Below are positions 39,815 through 47,848 of a DNA stretch of 64,000 nt, piece by piece; positions within the stretch are counted from its first letter, which is position 1; every line of letters begins with the position of its first letter. A program made the position numbers and the translations under genes. Source of the stretch: Sphingopyxis sp. MWB1 (GTDB lineage: Bacteria; Pseudomonadota; Alphaproteobacteria; Sphingomonadales; Sphingomonadaceae). The notes under the pieces were generated by a model that was given only the letters and a program-made list of their open reading frames with translations, did no database searches and had not been told where the DNA came from. The stretch is from positions 310,001 to 374,000 of the forward strand of contig NZ_JQFJ01000002.1 of NCBI RefSeq assembly GCF_000763945.1, given 5' to 3'.

Positions 39815-42800
39815 TCATTGCGCGGTTTGCGACACACCCACTGTCGGCGGAACCGCTTGTCCTTTCTTCTCCTTTGCGTCGCCGATCATATCGGCGGTCA
39901 TTTTTAACCATTCGACCAGCAGGTGCACGGCGCTGCCATGCGATCCCTTGATCATCAGCAGATCTCCATCCTGAAGATCAGCCATAAGCGCTGCCTGTAA
40001 ATCGGTCAGGGCTTGCGCCCTCCCCCCTCGACATTCCTCAGGTAGCGCAGACCACAATTCATCATAAAGATTACCGACTAGATAAACTCGGTCGATTTTA
40101 TTTGCGCTTATCAGGGGGGCAAGGGCCGTGTGGTAAGTTTTTTCTTCGGTTCCCAGCTCCAACATCTCACCAAGAACAACGATTTTGCGGGCCGCATATT
40201 CTGCGCCGACGCGTGTGAGCGCCGCCGCCATTGATCCGGGATTGGCGTTATAGCTTTCATCAATCAGGCATATCTGGCGCCCGGACAGGTTGATATGCAG
40301 ATCGGCGCCCCGCCCTGCCACTGGCGCAAAATCGGCAAGAGCGCTAAGCGCCGCCTCGATCTCGTGCCCGGCGGCCCTCACCGCGGCGAGCGTCGCGAGG
40401 CTGTTGAGCGCCATATGTTCGCCGCGCGCGCCCAGCGCATAGTCATATTCTGCGCCAAAGACCGCGGCTTTCACGCGTCCGCTTGCCTGATCATAGGATA
40501 GCAGGCGAAAGTTCGCTTCGCCCGAGCGGCCATAATGGAGCACGTCTAGCCCATGCATTCGGGCTGCCATATGCACTTGTTCCCATTCGGCCATATCCCG
40601 ATTGAGGATAGCAACGCCGCCAGGAGACATTCCCTGGAAAATGGCGCTTTTACGGGCAGCAATTGTCGCCAGATCGCGATGATATTCCAGGTGAGCAGGA
40701 AGAATATTGGTGAAAATGGCAATGTCCGGACGCGCGAGCCGGGCGTTGCGCGCCATCCGTCCGATGGCCAGTTCCAGCACAATATGGGGGACCGACCAAG
40801 CGATGGATGCGAGATTCCACGCTATTCCATGGGGAAGATTGGCGTTGTGCCGGGTTTGACCTACCTCGCCATAAGCGCCCAGCGCGTGGGCCAGCATGGC
40901 AACGACCGTTGTTTTCCCAGCGCTGCCTGTCACGGCCAGCACCTTGCCCTGCATACGTGCGCGGGCATAACGACCCAGGGCCAGAACCGCATCGCCGCCA
41001 TTTGGCACGGCGAGCAGCGGAATATCGACACCCAATGCAGCAGGAGGCGGAGCGGGGGCGCGTTGTCGATCCGCAGCGACAATTTCGCTTTCTTCGCTTT
41101 CTACGACTGGGCCCCGACTGTCATCCTGTTCCGGCCTTCTCTCTTCGCTCGCCCCCGATCCCGCCGCATTATCGGGGACGATCAGCGCGGTGGGCGGGGC
41201 TGGCAGCCCCGTCAGGCGTTCGACGCTGACCCCGACCTGCCCCTCTGCCTGCCTTACGACAACCATGTCACCCGAACGCATGGTGACGGGCGCAATGCAT
41301 AACCCGGTCGCTCGCCATTCAGAGGGCGGTGTGCGCAACCAGAAGCCGCCGGTTGCACGCTCTACATCATCGGGGGTCCAATGATGGAAAGCCGTGGTTT
41401 CCCTATCCTCCGCGCCATCCGGGCGATGATCGTGGCCGGCCGCGGTGGAGAGTAAAAACTCCCGATAGGCAACCAACCCCGACAGATAATGTTCGACATC
41501 GTCGATACGGATACGAAATGCGTGATGGCGAATGAAGAAGCTGCCCTCGATCGCGTCCGGCCGCGCGAAAAACATTGCCAGTTCCGGCCAGAAATGCCCG
41601 TTCAGCAGGTAATTGGCGCGGTGGTGCAGTGCGCGATAGAAAAGATTAAGGTCAAAATCGCGCAGCAGATGTTCATGGGCGGGATCGTCCCGTATCCGTT
41701 CGATCATCCGGGCCGCCGCCATCATCAATTCGAGCAAGGTCGGGAAGGTGGTGATGCGCTCCAGCACAAAATCGAGATAGTCGCGGACATTGTCGAGCCC
41801 GAATTGATAATAGGTTTCGGACGGGTCATGTCGGGTGAGTTCGTTGATGCAATAGCTCAGCCAATGGTCATGGGTGCGCCAATGTTCCTCGCGCATGAAA
41901 TGGACGAATCCATTTTCAACGGCATGGAGCCAGCGCCGGTCGCCCGTGCGCTCAAACAACCGCATCAACGCGAAGGCGGCCTCGCCATCATAATAGATGG
42001 TGCGAAAAGACTCTTTCACGTCCAGCGCCGGATAGTTGAGCACATGGACGAAGCGTCCGCTCACATCATTTTGCATATAGAGGATGGTGCGGGCCAGTTG
42101 TTCGCACAAAGCCAGGTGCCGCTCATCGCCCGTTACTTGGCCATATTTGACCAGCGCCAGAATGGCGAGCGCATTGCCTCCCAGTTTAATTTCCCCGCCG
42201 CTATCGACCAGAAAGGCCGCGGCCTCTCCGCCCGGTAGCGGACCGCAATCCACGAGATGCTCGACCAGATAGGCGAGCGCACGGTCAATCGCCGCGTTCA
42301 AGACCTTATCGCGCGTCACCTCCCATGCTTCGATCATGGCATAAAGGCTGCTCGCGTGCCGCAGGCTGTTGTAAGCGGCAATCTCGCGATTGAAACAGGG
42401 ATGCCAGCCATAGCGAAACCGCCCATCCGGGCCGACCTGCCGCGCGAGGTAGCGGCTTCCCCGCTCGATCAGTTGCAAGCTCGAGTCCGCGTCGAGCGGA
42501 GGCAAGCTGCGCCTTCCGGCATTGAGACCCTTGCCGCTCAGCGCCTGGACATCGTCGCCGACGGCATGAAAGGCGCCGCGCGTGGTGAACAGCCATATGT
42601 CGCGCTTGCCATCAAAATCGACGCGCTCAATACCATGACGTTGGGCAGCATAGCGATTGAAATTCGCTTCATTGACCATCGCCGCCGCTTCGCGCGGGCC
42701 GCCATATAGCATGGCATTGCCGTTAAGCTCGGTCTCCAGAAAAGCTTGTTCAAATGCGGCATCAAGCGCAATGCCCAGTCGGAAATAGTTGCGCTTGACG

Positions 42801-43087
42801 TCCTTCAAGCGCTCGCGAAGCGCGTTCCAACTGCTTCGCTCGACCGCATCGACCCATTCGATGCGAAGCCAGCGCGCAGCGCCGCCTTCCTGCGCCAATT
42901 TCTCGGCCGCGCGTTGCCACGCGCTGTCAGCAGTTCCGCCAGTGACGGTCGCCACCTGCGCACGCTGCTCGCCATCGGTCCAGGACAGGAAAAGGACAAC
43001 CCGGCGGATTCCGCCCGTCACGACTGGCTGAACGGTGCCGAGAGCCTCGCGCATCGAAGCGAGGCGAAGGGCCAAATCCCTGGTCAT
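39815..43087 (-). CDS. alpha/alpha-toroid - MurF-like ligase fusion protein
   Basis: 1090 residues, two enzyme-like halves. Residues about 1-630 are helix-rich with repeated hairpins (YDGEAAFALMRLFERTGD, LGGNALAILALVKYGQVTGD), as in six-/seven-hairpin glycosidase or epimerase toroids; no catalytic set can be named. After a Pro/Ala/Glu-rich linker (about 640-690), residues about 710-1070 form a Mur ligase: VTGSAGKTT (P loop, about 716-724), TNILPAHLEYH, the lysine of ARKSAIF, DESYNANPGSM and VLGEMLELG. These match MurF more than CapB. No signal peptide. The ATG overlaps the hlyD stop (ATGA), tying it to the type I secretion operon. Substrate unknown; ligation of an amino acid or dipeptide by ATP is the family inference. 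Confidence 0.8.
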   Translation of the reverse strand: MTRDLALRLASMREALGTVQPVVTGGIRRVVLFLSWTDGEQRAQVATVTGGTADSAWQRAAEKLAQEGGAARWLRIEWVDAVERSSWNALRERLKDVKRNYFRLGIALDAAFEQAFLETELNGNAMLYGGPREAAAMVNEANFNRYAAQRHGIERVDFDGKRDIWLFTTRGAFHAVGDDVQALSGKGLNAGRRSLPPLDADSSLQLIERGSRYLARQVGPDGRFRYGWHPCFNREIAAYNSLRHASSLYAMIEAWEVTRDKVLNAAIDRALAYLVEHLVDCGPLPGGEAAAFLVDSGGEIKLGGNALAILALVKYGQVTGDERHLALCEQLARTILYMQNDVSGRFVHVLNYPALDVKESFRTIYYDGEAAFALMRLFERTGDRRWLHAVENGFVHFMREEHWRTHDHWLSYCINELTRHDPSETYYQFGLDNVRDYLDFVLERITTFPTLLELMMAAARMIERIRDDPAHEHLLRDFDLNLFYRALHHRANYLLNGHFWPELAMFFARPDAIEGSFFIRHHAFRIRIDDVEHYLSGLVAYREFLLSTAAGHDHRPDGAEDRETTAFHHWTPDDVERATGGFWLRTPPSEWRATGLCIAPVTMRSGDMVVVRQAEGQVGVSVERLTGLPAPPTALIVPDNAAGSGASEERRPEQDDSRGPVVESEESEIVAADRQRAPAPPPAALGVDIPLLAVPNGGDAVLALGRYARARMQGKVLAVTGSAGKTTVVAMLAHALGAYGEVGQTRHNANLPHGIAWNLASIAWSVPHIVLELAIGRMARNARLARPDIAIFTNILPAHLEYHRDLATIAARKSAIFQGMSPGGVAILNRDMAEWEQVHMAARMHGLDVLHYGRSGEANFRLLSYDQASGRVKAAVFGAEYDYALGARGEHMALNSLATLAAVRAAGHEIEAALSALADFAPVAGRGADLHINLSGRQICLIDESYNANPGSMAAALTRVGAEYAARKIVVLGEMLELGTEEKTYHTALAPLISANKIDRVYLVGNLYDELWSALPEECRGGRAQALTDLQAALMADLQDGDLLMIKGSHGSAVHLLVEWLKMTADMIGDAKEKKGQAVPPTVGVSQTAQ

Positions 43088-44271
43088 CGCTCGCGCAGCG
43101 CCTCGCGCGCTCGATTGAGCGGCTTGACCAGATATTGCAGCACCGTCTTTTTCCCGGTGTGAATGTCCACCGTGGCGATCATGCCGGGGACGATAGGAAA
43201 GCGCTTTCCTTCCTTGTTTACCAAGGCGTCCGAGCCGGTTCGCACAAAGACGCGATAATAATAGATTTCGGGCTGGACCTCGTCACGGATGGTGTCGGGG
43301 GAAATGGTCGTCACCCGCCCTTCCAGCCCGCCATAGATGGAATAATCATAGGCGGAGACCTTAACCGTCGCGCGCTGGCCTGGATGGATGAAAGCAATGT
43401 CGCGCGGGGAAATACGCGCTTCGATCATCAGTTGATCGTCCAGCGGAATGATTTCCATCAACTTGCCGTTGGGCGGGATCACCCCGCCCTTTGTCGATAC
43501 TTCGATGCTCTTGACCACCCCGCGCACCGGTGAGCGCAGGGTCAACCGCTCCAGAGTATCCGCGCGGCCGCGCACCACCGGCGCCAGTGCCTGCACCTCC
43601 TCATCGGCCTTGGCCAGTTGCTGCCGCGCCTCGACAATATATTGCGAGCGAAGGTCGGCTTTCTTGAGCTGAAGATCAGCATGCTGGCGTTTGAGCCGCA
43701 ATACTTCGACATTGCTGGCCGCGCCCACCTCGATCAGCGACTCGCCAATGGCCACTTCTTTGCGGATCAGCGCCAGCGATTCGTCGATAAGGCTCAGGGA
43801 GGATTGAAGACTGCGCCGCCGTGCTTCGAACAAGCGGGTTTCTTCGGCGCGCAGTTCGGGAAAATCATCAAGCTCATCGGAAAATTTGATCGCGGTCTGG
43901 TTGACCTCTGCGCGCAGCCGGGCCGATGCGGCAAGTGCTGCGCGATATTTGGCGGCGCTTTCCTCGACGGTCGAACCGGCCTGTGTCGGATCGAGCTGCG
44001 CCAATATCTGCCCCGGCTCGACGATCATATCCTGATGTACGAACAGCTTGGCCAATATCCCTCCTTCGAGCGACTGGATAACCTGCTCGCGTGAGGTCGG
44101 CACAACGCGCCCGTCGCCGGTCGCGACCTCATCAAGCTCGGCGAACCATGCCCAGCCAATGGCCGCTGCGACAAGCGCGGCCAGGAGCCAGATCATTCGC
44201 GCGGGGCCGGACAGAGTTTCGCTCGGGCCTGCGCCCAGCGGCCAATCATCGGATGGCGGCTGGTCGGTCAT
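43084..44271 (-). CDS. HlyD-family type I secretion periplasmic adaptor
   Basis: 395-residue membrane fusion protein linking the inner-membrane ABC exporter to TolC. One N-terminal transmembrane helix (about 28-45), a lipoyl-like half (DGRVVPTSREQVIQSLEGGI), a long coiled-coil hairpin (about 120-240), then the barrel region (LTLRSPVRGVVKSIEVSTKG, MIEARISPRDIAFIHPGQ) and C-terminal IVPGMIATVDIHTGKKTVLQ. It overlaps the ATPase and Mur-fusion genes by 4 bp each. Confidence 0.95.
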   Translation of the reverse strand: MTDQPPSDDWPLGAGPSETLSGPARMIWLLAALVAAAIGWAWFAELDEVATGDGRVVPTSREQVIQSLEGGILAKLFVHQDMIVEPGQILAQLDPTQAGSTVEESAAKYRAALAASARLRAEVNQTAIKFSDELDDFPELRAEETRLFEARRRSLQSSLSLIDESLALIRKEVAIGESLIEVGAASNVEVLRLKRQHADLQLKKADLRSQYIVEARQQLAKADEEVQALAPVVRGRADTLERLTLRSPVRGVVKSIEVSTKGGVIPPNGKLMEIIPLDDQLMIEARISPRDIAFIHPGQRATVKVSAYDYSIYGGLEGRVTTISPDTIRDEVQPEIYYYRVFVRTGSDALVNKEGKRFPIVPGMIATVDIHTGKKTVLQYLVKPLNRAREALRER

Positions 44272-46421
44272 GCCCCCCTCCCCTTGGCCTGCATGATTTC
44301 CAGCGCCTTGTTTTTCGGGGCATCGAGCGCGATCGCGCCATTTTGCACGACAAGAATGCGGTCGACCAGATCGAGAACCCGCATGCGATGGGTCGCGATA
44401 ATCACAGTACGATCACGACTCCAATCGCGAAAACGGTCGATGAAAAGCCGCTCGGCAGCCTCGTCCATTGCGGCAGTCGGTTCGTCGAGAAGCAATATGC
44501 GGGGCTGGCGGATCAACAGCCGGGCGAGAAGCAGCGCCTGTATTTGTCCACCCGACAGCCCCCTCCCCCCTTCCAGGATCATTTGCTCCAGCCCCTGGCG
44601 TGATCGGCGGATGAAATCATCGGCGCCGACCATCGCGACGGCTTCCATGATTTCCTCGGTTGTTGCCTGGGGCCGGCCGAGCAGCATATTCTCCCGAATG
44701 CTTCCGTGGAAAAGACGGCTTTGCTGGCCCAGCAACCCGACGTCCCGCCGAACATCCGATGGGTCGAGCTGATGGAGCGCGAAACCGTCAAGAAGGACTT
44801 CGCCGGACACCGGCTGAAGAAGACCTGAGCATGCCTGAAGCAGAGTGGACTTCCCGGCGCCATTGCGTCCGACAAGGGCGACTTTCTCTCCCGGCGCAAT
44901 GGTGAGGTCGGCCACGGTGAGGGCGGGCGGGGTCGACGGATCGCCGTAGCGAAAACTGGCGGCGCGCAGCTGGTAAGCGCCTTCGATCAGGGGGAGCTGG
45001 ATCCGATGCTCGTCATCCGGATCATCGACCGGCAGTGCCATGATCTGGTCGATGCTTTCCACCCCGATACGGGCATGTTGCAGGCGATTGAGCAGCTGCG
45101 CGACCTGGGAGACCGGCGCGATCATACGCGATCCCAAGATGGAGGCGGCAACCAGGACGCCGGTGGTGATGCGACCATCCATCACGAACGGAGCCCCGAC
45201 AAAGATGATGGCGGCATACACGCCATTCTGGACATTATGCGTCCACACCGTCAGGCTGTTCGTCAGTCCCCGTAGCCGTAAATGCGCCTCTGCAGTGGCC
45301 GCGTTGTAATGGTTCCACTGCTGCTGAAAACGCGATTCCGCCTGAAGAATCTTGATATCTTCATGCCCCTGCACGGCCTCGACGAGCATGGCATTGCGAA
45401 GCGACCCTTCGCGCATGGCTTCATTGGCAAGGGCGCGCAGCTTTCGCTGTGCCAGAAGGCCGGGGACGATCAAAAGGACAAGGGCCGCAAGCGGGATGAG
45501 CGCGAGCGGCCCGGCGATAAACCAGAAAATGGCAAGGAAAAGCAGAAAGAAAGGTATATCGACAAGCGCCGCTACGGTTGTTGAGGTCAACAGCTCGCGC
45601 ACTTGTTCAAGATCGCGTAGCTGCGCGATAAACGCGCCCGTTGACGTGGGCTTGTCTGAATTGCGCACGCGCAGGGCGTGGCCGAACACGCGGTCGGACA
45701 TGCGAAGGTCGGCGCGCTTGCCCAATATGTCGATCAAGCGCATTCGAAGCCGACGAAAGAGAAAATCGAAACCGATCGCCAGCAACACGCCCCCGAATAA
45801 AATGTAAAGCGTGGGCAGCGATTGGGCCGGGATAACCCGGTCATAAACCTGCATCGAAAAAAGAACCCCCGCCAGGGCCAGCGAATTGGCAACAAGCGAA
45901 GCGATAAGAACATGCCAATAAGCCCGCGCATCGCGAAAGAGGATACGCCGCAGCCAATGTTCTTCATAAGGGCGAATATAGGTATCTACCCGGGCGTCGC
46001 GCAGCATCCTGACCGGACGGGCTGCAATTAAACGCGCGGAGGCAGCGCACAAGGCCTCCAGCGTCATTTCATTGTCCTGCACTGCAGGGCCGCCCACCAC
46101 CGTCAGCCTTGCATGCCCATCAGAGGAGATGGAGCGGACCACGACCAGTCCCTCGCCGCCGTTTAACTCAGCGATGAAGGGCAGCCGCGCCACGGTCAGA
46201 AAACCCGGCTGCGCAGCGAGGAATTCGACGCGCAGCCCGATCCGGCGGGCCATCGCGCGAATACGATCGTCCCGCTCTTCTGATGGATGCCAAAGACTGG
46301 CGAGCTTTGAATTTTCAGCAGGGCCGGGCAAGCGATAATAGCGCGCTATTTCGCCAAGCGCCTCGACCCATTCATTGGCGGCGAACTCGTTTTCAGCCGG
46401 AAGGGGTGCACCTGTGCTCAC
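44268..46421 (-). CDS. type I secretion permease/ATPase (LapB/HlyB type)
   Basis: 717-residue ABC exporter half-transporter. An N-terminal C39-like domain (about 1-120) lacks the catalytic cysteine, as in exporters of large adhesins and RTX proteins where it only docks substrate. Six transmembrane helices follow (about 150-430), then the ATPase with Walker A VGRNGAGKST (about 515-524), signature LSGGQIQAL and Walker B RILLLDEPTAAMDE. GTG 46421 is chosen: it overlaps the tolC stop (GTGA) with GGGGGTGA upstream; the longer ATG at 46493 lies inside tolC. Confidence 0.95.
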   Translation of the reverse strand: MSTGAPLPAENEFAANEWVEALGEIARYYRLPGPAENSKLASLWHPSEERDDRIRAMARRIGLRVEFLAAQPGFLTVARLPFIAELNGGEGLVVVRSISSDGHARLTVVGGPAVQDNEMTLEALCAASARLIAARPVRMLRDARVDTYIRPYEEHWLRRILFRDARAYWHVLIASLVANSLALAGVLFSMQVYDRVIPAQSLPTLYILFGGVLLAIGFDFLFRRLRMRLIDILGKRADLRMSDRVFGHALRVRNSDKPTSTGAFIAQLRDLEQVRELLTSTTVAALVDIPFFLLFLAIFWFIAGPLALIPLAALVLLIVPGLLAQRKLRALANEAMREGSLRNAMLVEAVQGHEDIKILQAESRFQQQWNHYNAATAEAHLRLRGLTNSLTVWTHNVQNGVYAAIIFVGAPFVMDGRITTGVLVAASILGSRMIAPVSQVAQLLNRLQHARIGVESIDQIMALPVDDPDDEHRIQLPLIEGAYQLRAASFRYGDPSTPPALTVADLTIAPGEKVALVGRNGAGKSTLLQACSGLLQPVSGEVLLDGFALHQLDPSDVRRDVGLLGQQSRLFHGSIRENMLLGRPQATTEEIMEAVAMVGADDFIRRSRQGLEQMILEGGRGLSGGQIQALLLARLLIRQPRILLLDEPTAAMDEAAERLFIDRFRDWSRDRTVIIATHRMRVLDLVDRILVVQNGAIALDAPKNKALEIMQAKGRGA

Positions 46422-47755
46422 AAGATCACCCCCCTCACCCGCGATCCGGAAAGGCCATAGGCCTCGCGCTGTCGTCCCGCTGCATAGAGACACATTGCTT
46501 CCAAGCGGAGAATATCAAAGCGGATATGGACGAGATCGAAGCGAACCTGATGCAATTCCTGCTGTGCGTTCAGGAGATCGACGAGCGTACGGGTGCCCAT
46601 GTCGAGATATTGGAGGCGATATAAATGCCCGGTTTCCGACATGCTGGCCTGCCTGGCGGTCAAAGTGTCGATGACCTCACGCAGACTTTGAAGCTGTTGC
46701 CGCGCCTCGGCAAGCTGGCGGCCGATATCGTTGCGGACGCGGGCTTCGGCTGCGTCGGCTGCCCGCAGTCCATATTCTGCCTCGCGTGCCCGCGCACCAT
46801 AAGCCCCTCCGCTATAAAGGGGCGCGGAAATATTGAGGCCGATATTATAGTCATTGCGCCCGAACGGGTCGGTCAGGTTGCTCCCGCCGCCGCCGCGCAG
46901 CGCCAGCGTCGGCATCCGGTCCGCCCGGGCCCGGTCGCGTTCCGCGCGGGCTTCGTCGCGCTCCGCATGCGCCTGCATCATCGCGGGAATATCGTTCCAC
47001 TCAGGCTCGCCCCGTTCACATGCCCCGCGAAGGGGTGGGGGCGGGTCCTGGGCCAACTGTGGCGGTTCCGCCCTGCCCAGAAGATAGACCAAATTTGCTT
47101 CCCAGCGTTTCCGCTCAGCGCCGATTTCGCGAATGGAAACCTCTGCCGCTTGCACACGGGCTTGCGCCTGGAGCCAATCTGACTTGGTACTCGCTCCCAA
47201 ACGATAGCGGTGATGGACCAGATCGTTAATCTCGCCAATGCTCGCGAGCTGATCGCGTGCGACCCGTTCCAGTGCGCGCGCGCGTTGAATTTCAACAATG
47301 GCAAGGCTGGTGTCGCGCGCCAGAGCATCGACGGCCAGCAGGAGCGTTGCTCGTCCGATCCGCACGCCCGCCTCTGCCATCGCGACATCGCTTTTCAGCT
47401 TTCCGAAATCAAACAGCATTTGCGACGCGGATAATTCAGCGCGCGGGCGCCACCCTCCCTGTCCGATCGCGCCATTATATCCGGCGTTCAAACCGCCGCT
47501 GATCTGGGGGCGCCCCGCCGCCTCGGCGATCGAAATGCGCTCTTCGCGGGCCGAAAGGCGGGCAATAGCCTCCGTGACCGAAGGATGCCAGGCAACGGCC
47601 TCGCGAACCGCACCGTCCCAGCTTAGTTCACCGCTAGTCGGCGAAGCGCCAAAGGATGCGGAAGAGGTGGAGAATAAACCAAAGGAAGCCAAGGCCGAAA
47701 AGGCGATTGCCCGTGAAGACCAGCTATATTGCAGACGCCGTTGAAAAACCGGCAT
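46418..47755 (-). CDS. TolC-family outer membrane channel
   Basis: 445-residue outer-membrane efflux protein completing the type I secretion system. A signal peptide is seen (basic MPVFQRRL, hydrophobic core, cleavage near ASFGAS), followed by two OEP repeats; typical features are PSVTEAIARLSAREERISIA, IGRATLLLAVDALARDTSLA and the second-half LNISAPLYSGGAYGARAREA. ATG 47755 has GGAGGGCGA immediately upstream. It lies 93 bp after the adhesin stop, beyond a hairpin. Confidence 0.94.
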   Translation of the reverse strand: MPVFQRRLQYSWSSRAIAFSALASFGLFSTSSASFGASPTSGELSWDGAVREAVAWHPSVTEAIARLSAREERISIAEAAGRPQISGGLNAGYNGAIGQGGWRPRAELSASQMLFDFGKLKSDVAMAEAGVRIGRATLLLAVDALARDTSLAIVEIQRARALERVARDQLASIGEINDLVHHRYRLGASTKSDWLQAQARVQAAEVSIREIGAERKRWEANLVYLLGRAEPPQLAQDPPPPLRGACERGEPEWNDIPAMMQAHAERDEARAERDRARADRMPTLALRGGGGSNLTDPFGRNDYNIGLNISAPLYSGGAYGARAREAEYGLRAADAAEARVRNDIGRQLAEARQQLQSLREVIDTLTARQASMSETGHLYRLQYLDMGTRTLVDLLNAQQELHQVRFDLVHIRFDILRLEAMCLYAAGRQREAYGLSGSRVRGVIL

Positions 47756-47787
47756 TCGCCCTCCGCCCCTTGAGCTCCACATTACGA

Positions 47788-47817
47788 GTTCATCCGGACA
47801 ATGTGGACCGGATGAAC
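47788..47817. promoter_or_regulatory. intercistronic 10-bp perfect hairpin between adhesin and tolC
   Basis: GTTCATCCGG (47788-47797) and CCGGATGAAC (47808-47817) form a perfect 10-bp stem with a 10-nt loop in the 93-bp gap between the adhesin stop and the tolC start. No T-run follows on the minus strand, so it looks like an mRNA stabilising or processing hairpin, or a weak attenuator, rather than a full terminator. Confidence 0.65.
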
Positions 47818-47848
47818 CCGCTGGTATAGCTATTAGACTGGCGAAGGA

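Noticed and set aside
39815-43087. CapB/PgsB poly-gamma-glutamate synthase
   Set aside because: The Mur motifs match MurF better, and no capA, capC or capD genes are nearby.
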